Below, piece by piece: positions 21,681-34,656 of a stretch of 64,000 nucleotides of DNA. Position 1 is the first letter of the stretch, and each line of letters opens with the position of its first letter. Origin of the DNA: Lingula anatina (taxonomy: Eukaryota; Brachiopoda; Lingulata; Lingulida; Lingulidae); contig NW_019775604.1 of NCBI RefSeq assembly GCF_001039355.2, positions 160,306 to 224,305 on the forward strand, given 5' to 3'. The notes below the pieces were generated by a model. It was not told where the DNA came from, ran no database searches, and worked only from the letters and a program-made list of their open reading frames with translations. The translations under genes and the position numbers were made by a program.

Positions 21681-22859
21681 CACATCAAGATAATGCATTT
21701 TGATAAAACATCCACTTTGGCAAGTTGTCTGAAAATATAAATATTACAGCGTCCTGGGTGATTAAAGACAAAGAACATAATCGTTTGACAATTCAAGCTG
21801 ACATTATGGACAGAGCAGATTTGTATTATAGAGGTTTTATTATGTTTTTATTATGATATTTTTTTGATCTAGCTGACAGAAATATTTTGAAGTGAATAAG
21901 AAATAATTTTACGGCTTTAGGCCATAATGATACTAATTCTTGGACAATATCATTTTAAATATTAAATATGAGTAAAATTTACATGAGCAAATGAATGAAT
22001 GGTCCCTTTTTAAAAATATCTCCTCGAAATAGGTCTTGTAGTTTAAATTATCTGTATTTCATATTTTGACTGTTATAAAATGTGTCATAAAATGATAATA
22101 ATGATTTAATCTAACAAATCTTTATTATGTATGACTATTTTGATTTGGTGCCCCACCCTCTTAAAATCAATGATTGCATTTTATTATATCTATATATATT
22201 TTAATTGCACTGGTGAATGTCAGAACGTCACGGTGCACCACACGTATACACCCAAGTAGTTTTGTTCTGTGTGTAAATTTGAGGAAAATGCAATTCAAAT
22301 TAATTTATGTTATTGAACAATAGGTTAACCATATGCAATCGACAAACTAACAAATCAGAAAACTTCCGCATAGAATTTGATCCCCTATTATTCATCTCAC
22401 AACAGACACAAGAAAGAAGCTAGAAAAAGGCTATCGGTGTCAAGTCCCTAGTTCAAATGCACTATTACGACTCTGGGCTTGAAAAAGATAAAAAGTCTGA
22501 AAAATATAGCCTGTGCGACCTAGCTCTATGGATACAGATCTTTACTGTCGCGCGCCTTTAATCCTCATTCTTTTTCAACTTAAAAAGTAATAAAATCAAT
22601 ACATTTACAGAAGTAAATAAGAAAACCCGGGGCATAAAATTGCCATCTGACTTTACAGATAAATCATAATCACTCTAGCAATTACATAAAGAATGTCCAC
22701 TAGCTTCATTAAATATTTCCAGAAGCGGGCCATATCGTTTTCACAGCGAGGTCTATCTTTGTAAGGCAATACCATATCATGTTTATCAACCTAGATAGCT
22801 ACTCTTTAATTTTTCAGCCTAATAAAAGAAAATTAAAGATCGCGTATTCTTGAAATGCA
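21681..22859. other. AT-rich DNA, nothing recognised
   Basis: I see no repeats, frames or islands that deserve an entry. Confidence 0.55.
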
Positions 22860-23165
22860 TTTGCCACGCGGCGCTCCGTTTCTATCATGTCCATCTACTC
22901 TCACACTTACACACATCATGTCTAAAAGTAGAAAAAACTTCACGCTTCTACAAAACCGGCCTATAAATCATGATCTGCTTTGTATTATGCGGAGCAGATG
23001 CCAGCCGGGCGCGTTTCATACGGACCACACAGATCTGAACAACGGCGTATTTATCATGTTGTCAACTAGCAATTGTGAAGAAATCGACGGACAACAAAGG
23101 CTACCGCGCGGTGTATACTTAGGAAACCACAATGTAAGGAGAGAGGGAAGTAGTTGATACTCACC
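22860..23165. promoter_or_regulatory. GC-richer island with a 100-codon frame
   Basis: A complex, repeat-free island. It supports a plus frame of 100 codons (22855-23157) with no recognisable domain, signal peptide or coiled coil. Sites include a Sox-type ACAACAAAGG near 23092 and a GGCGTATTTATCATG word. The island could be an exon of an unknown gene or regulatory DNA, and I slightly favour regulatory because the frame looks like no protein family. Confidence 0.22.
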
Positions 23166-26056
23166 TTGTAGTCGGGATAACAAACTTAAACGAAAATTTG
23201 AAATGAGGAGTAAGTTGTTTATGATGTTATGATGTATGAATCACACCTTTTAACAATGGAAGTTCGCGGTCAAAAATAAAGAATAATTCTCGTTAATGTG
23301 AAGGTATGACATTATTGTGTTACAGAGGCCAAAAATGTGACCCCTTACACTGATAAAAAAGAAATAATGATTTGATAATTGGGAATTCCTCTCTCAAAGA
23401 GTTATCAACACTTCTCACTTGACAGTCAGTGTCAGTGACCCAGTTTCGAATTTTGAAATCAATATGGCTGCAATACACCAGATACGCACGTTTAAGACTC
23501 CTTGATTAATTGTACTGCTTAGAACAAAATAAAGCTTGCACGAAACACTTGTTCATTGGTTAAACATTAAGGAAGAAGACTTCCCTTTTGTTTTAGGGCA
23601 AATAGAGAGCAGTAATCAATTCGCCTACTAGTAATTGATAATGCAATGTTTACCAACTTTTTAGCAAGTTAATGAAGATAAAAACTGTAACGTGGAGAAT
23701 CTGGAAATCAGTTTTTACAAGCTCAGCACGTGTCTCACAACAGTCTGGTCTTTTGAATTTTATATGATATTTTTAAGTATAAATGTTGAAACAACCGTTT
23801 ATATGCTGAATATCTCAATTCGCAATAAATTTTGTTATCATTAAATAAACGGATGTCGTGATTTTAATCAGTTCAAATGTAATACTGAGTTTATTTGTAG
23901 GGTCATGCTTTTGTGTGCATGAGCGCAGCTGTGTGTGTTTGTGTGCGTGTGCGTGCTTGTGCGTGTGGCCGCGCGTGTGCACATGTGCGTTTATGGGCGT
24001 GTTTATGTTTTGCATTAATTTGGTATTTAACCCATTAGTTAGTAAGTAACTGGTTTAGTTATATACATGTGATCTGAAAATTACAGTGAAAAAAGTTAAT
24101 GAAGATGAACATGCATTTTACCAACGAAAGTATTCGCCTATCAAGTGATGAGAAGATTTGTGTGCATAGATAATGAAATAAACTAAAAATGGAACAAATA
24201 TTTCTTCATTTTATAGCTAGAAAAGGCTCTCTTCGCCTGGAGGTTCAAAATTAGCACATTTAAATCGTTTTTTCACCAAAAAATTATATATATATAAAAC
24301 GAAAACTAAACTCTGACTGTTGGCACCGTATTTTAAAGTAATTGCTATGATTTGACACATAACGTATGATTGTAATTCACAGTTTGGATAGGAAATCACG
24401 CAAATATTACGAGCCGATATAAATTGTTTATTTTAAGAGGTGCTTTTGTGACAATATACACCAAGCCAGCATCCTTTACACGAACAGAATGTCGTGACTG
24501 AATTATAATGTTTATGGAACTATTTTAGGTATTTCAGCATTATTTAATAACAACTGTATTCGTTGTGAAATTTTGAATATCATATGAAGAATAGTTATCC
24601 TTTTAACATAGGTAAAAACAGCAATATGTTCTTTTACTACACACAAACGCGATGGCGATGAATATCGCATTTTTAAGAATTATGAGAAATTGTCAGATCA
24701 AATGCGTCATGTTCGTCTGCTATCACTGTTACTCCATAAACTTTCATTTAAGATTATAACTGCAATGAAAGAGAGCTCGAAACTATCATATCCCGTATGA
24801 AATGTACCCTGTTATTGACATAATTTATGCGACGAAATCAAATATAATTTTGTTTAATTACGATCCACGCAATTTCGATTCGGTCAATCCATTTTCGTCA
24901 TCATTGGCAACCATTTCGAAAAATATAAGATGGCCTATGCAGGTACCACAGATCGTATAGAATGAAACCACTTTACCAAATTATTCTTGATTATACTCCT
25001 ATAAACCTTTTGATCTTCTTATTAGGTATTCCGTTAGTAGTTTCTTTTCTCCGCTGATCGGGGTTTATACTCATCTTGAGTCATTGCTTTTCTACTCCTT
25101 AGCATATTACTTAGATATGGCGATCTTTCAGGTGATTTAATTTGTTGATACTCTCGCTATTTGAATCACGTTATACATGGGAGTTTAATTACGCGTGGAT
25201 TGAAAATTGGGTCGCATAGTTTTATATTTTATATCAAAATGTGCTCAAAATGCTCGAGATTTGTGGACACGAGACTTCAGAAGTAAATGCGTAAAACTTT
25301 ACCTACTTTTCTACAGATTCCAGTCTAGGATTAATTCATAATCCAGATAGTAAAGCTGCCTCCCTTTTCTATTAACTTTTTAAAGGAAAATTTGATAATA
25401 GTTATGAAATTGGAAAAAAGCCAATATGACTGGCTTTTCAATATCTAAAACTTGATTTGTGTACTGCTTTCAGCTTAGCTTTTTTATATACTGCTACAAG
25501 CTCTGTATTCACCGTTAACTTATATTATAACGTGCCATACCTGAGAATAATAAATACGGTATTTTCTACTTTATCTTTATCAACGTCTTTTTCATTTGGA
25601 TTTTACTATTTCTAGTACCGACATAACGTTAACCACAGTGTCACATTAAATGTAAATGTAACACCGTGATTTATGGTCACTTTCCGTTCGTTTTCATTAG
25701 TTGAAAGGTAACACAAATTAAGGATACTATTTATTCATATAAAACCCATTCGGCAACAAATAATGTATATATCAGTCGTTAAATCATATATAAATAGAGT
25801 GTAAATATATTTTTCTTGTTGGGATAAAATAATTATGGAATCACATATGAATGAAATAAGCACTCTTGTATTTAGATGGTGTAAGCGACCTGAAGGTAAA
25901 ATTATATACAACTAAAACTATCATCAGCTACAAGAGCACGTGGTTGAATTGAAATTATTAAAGATAATAATAATAAATTCATTTCAGAATCAAAGAATGA
26001 TAAAACACGAATGCTCGTACCAGGTTCATAAATCAGAGTGCCACCATTAACTGTGT
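23166..26056. other. AT-rich DNA, nothing recognised beyond a TG-rich tract
   Basis: It contains the imperfect TG tract at 23928-24008. Otherwise ordinary sequence with short, unconvincing frames. Confidence 0.5.
23928..24008. repeat. Imperfect (TG)n tract
   Basis: About 80 bases of GTGTGC-, GTGTGT- and GCGTGT-like units, an old, decayed TG microsatellite. Overlapping frames on both strands (23815-24015, 23858-24049) reflect this repeat. Confidence 0.8.
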
Positions 26057-26074
26057 AAAAAAAAAAAAAAAAAA
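26057..26074. repeat. Poly-A tract
   Basis: Eighteen consecutive A. Confidence 0.9.
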
Positions 26075-27606
26075 TCTCCCACATGCGAATTGGATGCACA
26101 AGAGATAGACATTATTGTTCGCGGAAAAATAGATTCATGATTAAGATGCACATCAAGTTAAAATTTGTTGCAAGTCATAGGCCTACCAAAGAGATAAAGA
26201 AAGTATTCGACTTTCTTAACTGTGTAATTGTCTCTAAGTAGTGAACATATTTAACTGGCTTAGATGTAAAATAGTAGGCCTGTCTTTGGGTTCGTGGAAT
26301 GATTACGTGCATGTGCATTCCGTAAAATATAAGCACTTTACAGGAACAAGGCAGTTAGGGCCTATAACATACATCTTTATATGTTAAATTATTTAATGAT
26401 ATCAATTATAAAAATTATGCAGATAAGGGCCTACCATAAACGTTTTTTTTTAATTTTTTGTGCCAATATTTGTGATTGAATTTGGCAGTTTCCAACCATA
26501 ACTTTCTCCTTGGCGCGTTCGTAGTCCTTATAACTTGGTGAACAGGTGCGTGTTTCTAGTCGAATTTTCGATTTGGAAGAGCCGTCCCGTACGGCACTGT
26601 CGTTCTTAATATAGGTAGGCCTACCGTTCTTTCGTCAGTTTTTCTTCCCTGACTAGGTTTTCCCTTGGGGCATTTTCTGACACCTTCTGGGCATGCACGC
26701 AGGTGACTTAAAACGGGTAGGTCTACCTGTGTAAGGTATTTTGTTTATTGCACACATTTCACTGGTCATTTAGTGGAGTATTCTTAACACATTTCGGTGG
26801 CCACTTGCTTGCTGTATCAACTTGAATCATTATGTTTTGAAGTTGTAATGGGAGTTACATGAAAGTCAATGTTTAGGTTATTTTCAATCAATTCACTGTC
26901 TAATTCAGGTAGATGCACTAGTGAAATTTCAGGCAAAATATTGTCAGTGAAGGCCAACTCGGTAGGCCTAATCTACTTTATCAATTTATGGCAATTAGCC
27001 TAAATGATATTTTTCAAGTGTATCTGTCCACGTATTATTGTTTTTTAACCTATCTGTCTATGTGCCACTATCAATATTCACCTAAACGCAATACGTTTGA
27101 TAGCCATGAGGAGTTTAAGGTTTAGCATTACACATAAAACATGTACAACTCTGCAAATAAGGTCGCATGACAATATTTTATACAATGTGTTTGTCTCATA
27201 AAAAGGATACAATATATCACTTTTGAAGACAAACGCTATACAATGAATTTTATTTGTCTCCAAAAAGGATACATTGTATCAATTCATCATTTTGACACAT
27301 TAAGAAGAAATCGGAATGATGCTCGCAATGTACATGTATTTGTGGGAAAGATTTCGACAATCACCAGAGGCACAGGCCGAGCTTCACCCTAATTTATACT
27401 CTTCGTCCGGTAAGACTGAAAAATTCAGCAAAAGAAATGTTAAACCTGCTTATAGGCCTAATAGTCCTATGTAGTCTGTAATGCGGTATAGGGTTATAAA
27501 GTTACAACACAACTTTAACGCTATGCTTGTCATTATGAAAAGCTGTGCATGCTTCATTTCATAATCGCCCAGAATGGACATAAATCAAATACGAGTAGAT
27601 TTTCCT

Positions 27607-27609
<3 letters not shown>
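26075..27609. other. AT-rich DNA with clustered TAGGCCTA-like words
   Basis: TAGGCCTA, AGGGCCTA or GTAGGCCT occur near 26178, 26275, 26358, 26428, 26614, 26963 and 27463. One of them is the 12-base perfect palindrome GGTAGGCCTACC (26614-26625). No gene or mobile element explains the cluster. Confidence 0.5.

Positions 27610-27649
<40 letters not shown>
27610..27649. repeat. (GA)n microsatellite
   Basis: About 20 GA units. Confidence 0.95.
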
Positions 27650-27651
<2 letters not shown>

Positions 27652-27934
27652 CTGTGAGGGAAGAGACAGAGAGAGATTTAGCTATTCGGGTCAGACCATC
27701 CCAAAAATAACCAATATCCGTCTAAGTCCAGTTTTACTTATTAAAATCTGGATTTGCAGTTATAATTTAATTGATTTCAAAAGACCTGCTTAGAAAAAAA
27801 AAAATAAAATAAAAATGAAAATAAAACTTTCTTCAACCTTAATAGGGCCTACTAAGTAGGCATATGTTCGGCGCAGAAGATAAGTGGATCATAGAGAGAG
27901 TTTTTACCTAGCTAGATATCCACATGTATTTAGC

Positions 27935-27937
<3 letters not shown>

Positions 27938-27965
<28 letters not shown>
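27938..27965. repeat. (CA)n microsatellite
   Basis: About 14 CA units. The longest frame in the window (plus 27924-28334, 136 codons) starts through this tract as a His-Thr run. Confidence 0.95.
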
Positions 27966-27971
<6 letters not shown>

Positions 27972-28420
27972 ACATACATAATCACTGCTAAATCCACTAG
28001 CTGTGCACATTTCTGTATTATCCTTACTAGAGGCCAGCTGAGTGATGATGTTTATTCCACACAAAAAAGTCTCTCGCTGGACAGTAGAAAGTTGTCAGGA
28101 ATTAGCCAGAGACATGTCTGTGAATATGTAGTGAAAAACTCTGTGTTCCGGGTAGAGGACATTTCTGTGTACCTTACGTGCTATACGGTTAGTACTCAGG
28201 AAGTGTGCTATGGCATAGGTCGCGATATATGTTTTATTTGGGGAGTTTCTGTTGATTTGATTTGCCTTTCCTCACAGAGATCCAGGGCGAGGATTTGTGC
28301 ACTACCTTTACGTCATCACTCAGCTGAGGTCTGATAAAGAGCCTAACTGCCCAGTGTTCTGGTCAGATGGAACAAAGGAATTATTGGGAACTCCTTGATG
28401 AAACCTCGAACCCCTGTTTG
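27966..28420. other. DNA under the longest open frame, coding status unsupported
   Basis: The 136-codon plus frame covers this stretch. After its repeat-derived start it has scattered Cys residues and no recognisable domain. The size is near what chance gives in 64 kb. I do not call it a gene. Confidence 0.4.
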
Positions 28421-28713
28421 TTAAAGGGATAACAACTGATTCATATTTCACAATGAATACATTGTAAACAACTCATAGAAATATAATAAATTTAATTTTA
28501 CCACCAAAACAGCGGTTATCGCAATTATTCTGGAATCTGTGCTATCCGTCAGACCACGTGGACCTTCATAGATGGCTGTACCTAAAAATAAACTTTTCAG
28601 AAAAAAAAAAAAAACATGGACTAGCTTTGAATGCTGGAATGGATTCATAAATCATAAGTATCAAAAAATAAATCCTTTGTTTTTGCCAAAATGAACAGTT
28701 GTTATCCCTTTAA
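28421..28713. mobile_element. TTAA-flanked MITE (Kolobok or piggyBac type)
   Basis: TTAA occurs at both ends (28421-28424 and 28710-28713), the target duplication of piggyBac and Kolobok superfamilies. Inside it, AGGGATAACAACTG at the left is the exact reverse complement of CAGTTGTTATCCCT at the right. With the TTAA included the matched arms are 18 bp. An AGGG start suits Kolobok better than piggyBac, which usually starts CCC. The element is about 293 bp with duplications and has no coding capacity, so it is non-autonomous. A lone TTAAAGGGATAA near 17878 could be a remnant end of the same family. Confidence 0.7.
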
Positions 28714-29392
28714 GGCTTTATTCATATAAGTCACATTTGGATGACTACTATGCACAATTGCATATACTTGCAGACAAGATGTAAGTTTAAAATATATTGA
28801 TTGGTGCTCAGAAATTTAACCCTCGTGTAAATGCAATAGCTCATGTTCAGTGTTGTGTTCTCCTTAGATATTGGTAAAAAGTCCCTTCAGGTTAAAGAAA
28901 GAAGCAACGTGCTTTGTCTACCGGCATATTTTTATTCAAACGGATTTAATATGGTCCGAGGTTGACAGATTAATAAATGATACGCCACCCGGGGTGAAGT
29001 ATAAGGGTTTTGCAATATAATAATATACCGCCATGTGCCTGAATGTTTTAACATTTGTGATACTCTAATGTTATTTATCGATGATCTTTTCTTTCAGTGC
29101 TTTGAACACGCTCTGCTCCTGCAGTAGATCATCCGGACGTGAAGAAATTGGCATGGCAGACGAAGACATAATTTTCCTTTCTTATCATCTGCGTCCGTTG
29201 CAATGCACGTTAAACTCTGCATAGGCCTACTTGTCAGAATGTCACGAAACATGTAAATCTATATCATTTCAAATTAAAAATTGAAATTTCCAAAATGAAT
29301 ATTTCACAAGTGTTTTTCTCCATATTTGTTGACTATATAAACGCACGGCGTAATAAATATGGATATTTTAAAGTAATTACCATAGGTTAAGG
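28714..29392. other. AT-rich DNA, nothing recognised
   Basis: One more TAGGCCTA-type word lies at about 29222. No other feature. Confidence 0.5.
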
Positions 29393-29569
29393 CAGAGGCG
29401 GATCCAGAGATATTTTCTGACAGTCTTCCAAATTACTTTGTTGATCCATCCTCCATTTTTGACCGTCTTCTGACAGAATTTATTTAAAAAAATAGATACC
29501 CATCAATGTAAACTTGAAAAATCTGACCGTCTCTTGGAATACCCAGAAGACGGCCTCAATCCGTCCCTG
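29393..29569. mobile_element. MITE with CAGGGGCGG termini, copy 2
   Basis: Same orientation, length and order of words as 2252-2429: CAGAGGCGGATCCAGAG at the left, GACAGTCTTCCAAATTA, TTGATCCATCC, GACCGTCTTC, and CCGTCCCTG at the right. The TIRs are slightly eroded. GTTAA lies 2 bases outside the left end and directly at the right end, so the target duplication is probably GTTAA with two extra bases on the left. Confidence 0.75.
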
Positions 29570-32500
29570 GTTAATGTACAATGGTAGTCCAGAAAAACGT
29601 GACGCAGGCAGCTTCCGAAGCCTTCGGATGCATACAAGGTAATTTGAGCCCTGAATAATTCTACCAGTAGCGTTACCGAAGACGCGATACTAAACCCGCA
29701 AATGGATACCACCAGTACAATAAATTCGCCAACTACTCTCTGTCTTTAACTGAGTAACTAATACCCCGGCTTGAAACCACTATAAGACTTATTATTACGA
29801 TATCAGGTCGCGGCGATCCGAGGTCCTTTGTTTACGCCAAGCCAGTTATAATTCTTTTCAATTTCAATATTGCGTTCGGTCAGCTAGCGTATACTTAAAT
29901 TCATTGTAGACAGGATAAAGCACTTAGGATCCAAACATAGAAAATCAGTGGACTACATTTTTTTTTCATTTTAAATGATACTTCATAGGCAATAAAGAGA
30001 TCGACTTAACATGTACAGATATATAGATTGTGTCTAATTAAGGAAAACCACCAAACGGTACTTAGAATCCAATGTCCAGTATTTGCTCCACTATTTGTAT
30101 TGATATGTCTTATGTAATCAAAATATAACAATGTAAAGTTGCAAATAGTTATAAAAACTTTGATTTCGGCTCCCGCTCCCCTCCCCCAAATAAGAATTGA
30201 CCGATTGCTTTTTTACGGACTGATTTATTTTTTAAATAGTTAGCATGTTTTATATTGGAAAGGACTGAAGTAATGGTTTCTTTGTTTACGTAGTAATAAA
30301 TACTTTTCAATTTTAGAAATAATTACATATCGATATAATAATAATAATATAAATAATAACTATAATCATAACCTTGATAAAATCTCTTAGTACACGTACT
30401 TCGATTTGTTTTGATTTAGACTCCTCAGAATATGACTTATATGTGATTGTATAAATTGCACATAAATAACGTTTTGTTGATTTGTTGATTGTTTATTTTA
30501 TCAATAAATAAAGTGAAAATGATGTTGAAAGAAAGGAGATCGAGGAATAAATCAAGTATTACTAGAAATGTAGAATACTTCTTATATGAAATGCTAAAAA
30601 AGCTGAACTATGTATAACTTGACTTTTATGTTGGTATATATCCTAAATGCGACCTGAATTCATAATGTGGGAAATAAAAGCAAGATTACTTGAATAATAC
30701 AAATAAATTATGAACATTGCCATTTAATGACTAAGTTTATTGAAGAAGGGGAGGGATAATGGAGGATAACCAAGGATAACAAAGAATCTAATCAATCAAC
30801 GCAAGCTACACTTAAAATTATTTCTAAAAAACATTATATGTAATTATAACGTGTACAAGGAACCATGTGTTTTACGTCATACTTTTGTATATTCATTATT
30901 TATGCTATATCATTAAAAAAAGCTGCCGTCACCGGCCAAATTTCAAACACCACATTTGTGTTTGTCTTTTACTTTTATTTTCGCGTGGGTTAATGTGGAG
31001 AAATACATTGAATTAACGCCATTCATTGTAGCATTATCATTTTTCAAGTTTAGTTACGGGTAGTGCTTTATTTTAGTTTCCATTCATGCCCGTCTACATG
31101 TGTGGTTCCTACGTGTAGACAGAATGTCTGCCTGTGTGACCACTCAGCAGTGTTCCGCCTGTAAACCGCTTGCTATTTTGCATTTTTTAAATATTTCGCT
31201 ACACTTGATTACAGATAGGTAGATAGAGACAAATACATGTTGATCACTTATTACAACATGGACAGAGAGTTACAGAGAGTTCAAACGAATTTTACAATCC
31301 CAGATTACACCAAATACATATAGAGCAATGTAGCAGAAACACATGTATAATTTCAATCATGTTGGCCAAGTCAAGATGTGCATGTACATAATTAAACGAT
31401 TACACAAAGCTGACATTAGGAAAATAAGTTTTTAACCGCGTGTATCAAACGGCACACATCGGGCGAGGGTCCACTTCTCCAAATGTTCCAAAATCTAACG
31501 CAGAATACTCCTCGCGTATACCTCAATGTTACTGCCATCGTAAAACGGTAAATTGCATTGTATATAATCTGTCTACTTTCTACCAAATATCATTTGTGTT
31601 TTAGAATGCATATAAGATATAAATGCTGATCACCTGAAAAAAAAAAAAAAAAAAAAAAAAAACTCCAGCTCACTCAGTTTCAGAGATCGCCATAACTTAT
31701 TCATCGGTGTCTCATTTTTGATATGAAACATTTAAAGTTAGGGAAACATACGGAGATTATATACAATGGCCCTAAATGAACTGGTATTGTACTTTTGGCG
31801 AGATTGTTCATTCCTAAACAAATACTCTCCACCTCTCGGCTCAGTAGGCCTAAATTTTTATATATGTGATAGGCACACGGCTTTAATAATGCTATGATTG
31901 TTACCTAAATTTCTGATTTTATAGTTTGCTTTGTTTTTATATATTACAAAAATGTAAAGACATGTAAAAAAAAAAATCAGAGGCTAGATTCTGAACATAA
32001 TGTACGAAAGCGGATTTTTAAGTGATTTGCTACCATAATGATCTAAGTTCTGACGGTATAAGATGGATGAATGGTCATCCGGTATAGTTTCAGAGTCGCA
32101 ATTTGCCGGCCTGTTCTAGGCGGGATTTCTAATACGCTTCTGTTTAAATTATGTAGACGAAAGATATTGTTTAACTGTTCGTAGCACTCGTCATGTCAAT
32201 GTCCTTATGATAACGCAGTTTGTTCATAGTTACTTAGCGTAAACAGTAAATGCGCAACTGATCTCCTGCTAAAAAAGCCCTTCAGTTCATGGAAGTTTTC
32301 TCTCCGAGCAATAAGTTACAAGTGGTATAATATTAAACCTCCAATAACTATCATTTCAACATTTCGACTTCATAACAGGTTAAGAGTTCACTGTACATCT
32401 TATGTTAAGTCATTTTAGAAAGCTAAACAGCTTAAATTTCCAAAACTTGAGCCATCTGCCTCACATTCCTAAAAAGTATAAACCAACAGTGAGAACTGGG

Positions 32501-34656
32501 AATAAAAGAAGTATGAATTATTTGTTAATGTGCTATCATTTGTCTCTTATCAATTGCCGTATGCTGGTTGAGCTCTTACATAGAACATTTAATTGATACT
32601 ATTTTGCGCCTATCTTCCTAAACATTACACAATGCTTTTAAAGCTATCAATCATGTTCTATTATTAATTGGGCGAAATGTGACGTCATTCCGTCAAAAAA
32701 TAATAATAACACAGGGAAGCGTGCTTCCGTCTCTTTTTCATTATTTTGTAATTCATACTGAAGAATTATTTAATTTTTTTTGTTTTGATTGTTATTGATA
32801 TTTATGACGCACATTTTGTGATCACAATCTAATGGTGAACGGCTTAGCAAATTAGATACGTTTAGCGCATATTTACCAGAACTTTACTTTCTAATTCCGT
32901 TCTTTTGCAGAGTAGTTTCGTGTGGTTTGTCAATAGGAATCTTTTTTAGCTTGAATTTCAAATGAAAATACAGACGGTCAAAACAATTTTTCTTTCCTAA
33001 GAACATTATGAGACTTTCTAAATGTCAAATCTATAGAATTAGCTACTTTATGTGTACCTGTGATAGTAGATTCAAGTTTTTCCTTCTCTACATATGTTTT
33101 GATTATACAATAGCCGTATTACGTATGAAGTAATCGCTGACTACACAAATACTAAGTAGACTAAATGTCGCATTTTTGACGCCAGGTTGTATGTGCATCT
33201 TTGAGAGTCACTGTGCTTTTGTGTGCTTTTCTATTTATATGATACAACGTTGTATTATTTGTATGATTCGGAGTGTGCCGTAATTTTGTTATGTATCATA
33301 TTGTTTTTATTGAATAAATGGCTTCAAATAACGATCAATCTATACATATGCGTGATGTGCTATGTTGAAATTTGGCACACATATGTTTTAAAACGCATCG
33401 AAGTCACCCACATAAAACAGCAGGGGCGTTAATTAATCACTCTTTGTCGCTTATAAATGGAGTAACATTCATATTATAGAATAATCCACGGTTTTCTCAG
33501 ATGAATGCACGTATGAAGACCCTTTTATACCGCTCGTTCGTAATCATAACGCACCACACAGCGAAAAAGCACAAAACAATGAACACAGCAATACCTAAAA
33601 AGCACACTGCCATTACACAATGCGTCGTATTAGAATCTAGGCCAGCAGTTTCTCGTCAAATATTGTATAACAACAAAATGTGGGTACAACAGGTTGAAGA
33701 TATTGGGGAGTTTTTTAAGCATATTGCCGATAGCAACGCTTGGCGACGGTTTTTGCGTGGTTATACTACAAGAACAAAGGATTTTATTTGGGACGTAATA
33801 TATAAAATGCTTCTTTTTGTCATAATTGGCAACTTGAAGGTATAACATCACTGCTCTTATTGCATTTGTAAGTTAATAGATTAACATATAGCATAAAATA
33901 TAAAACTAAATTAAAAGAACTCGATCTATTTGGTTTATATCAACCAAGAACTGCATCCTATCTGTAGAACAAATCTATCTCCACAATAGTTCAAACTTAT
34001 CTCATAGAAGACATACATAAGAACACTTATCTCAGACGTAAAGCTTTACTTTCCAAAAGATTTAAAAAAAAGTAATGGTAAAGGCTGATTTTCCAGCATG
34101 CCATCCTTCATTACTAAGATCAATCGCATTAACAACCAATGCCTGGCTTTATGACACAATCTCAACTCAAAGGTAACTTAAGCAAAGGAAAGTCTCAAAC
34201 AAAGAAAACAGAGTGAGACACGTGTCTACTGCATCAGAAAGTTCTGTTTCCTAGCCAGAGTTTTAAAACTGATTCTGCCCGACTACCCAATAGTTAACCC
34301 GTTAATCAGGATCTGAACTCTTCCCGTTTTTAAATGTGATTTTTTGACGGTCAATGTCAGATAAGCGTCCAGAAGTGTAGTTTGAAAATTTAGAAGTATT
34401 TTAAAGTTGATATGCCACGTACATGAACTGTGAGATTAAGTGCACTGTGACTATTAATGAACTGTAATGTTCAGTAGATTATTGTGCCTTTAGTTTTCTG
34501 TAAGGCTTAAAGTATTGTGACTTTGGGTCTTGCAATAAAATGAGACAAAGAATAAGATTAAAAAAGAAGTTCAGATGCTTGGTGTAAAATTTATAATTAA
34601 AAAAAAATGCATGTTACATGAAATTTATCTGCTCTATGATAACGAGTATGATACAG
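29570..34656. other. 5 kb of AT-rich DNA without recognised genes
   Basis: It holds a poly-A at 31637-31662, an irregular AAT-rich patch near 30340, a CRE-like TGACGTCA at 32680-32687 and, at 33501-33845, a 114-codon plus frame without a recognisable motif, opposed by a 73-codon minus frame. I see no supported gene, element or island. Confidence 0.5.
31637..31662. repeat. Poly-A tract
   Basis: About 26 consecutive A. No retroelement body was identified upstream. Confidence 0.9.

Noticed and set aside
27924-28334. Longest open frame in the window (136 codons, plus)
   Set aside because: It begins through a CA microsatellite, shows no domain, signal peptide or family resemblance, and its length is close to what chance allows in 64 kb.
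11351-32687. Two perfect CRE sites (TGACGTCA at 11351 and 32680)
   Set aside because: About one is expected by chance in a window of this size and composition, and neither lies beside a visible promoter.
33501-33845. 114-codon plus frame as a gene
   Set aside because: No motif, composition like its surroundings, opposed by a minus frame, and length expected by chance.
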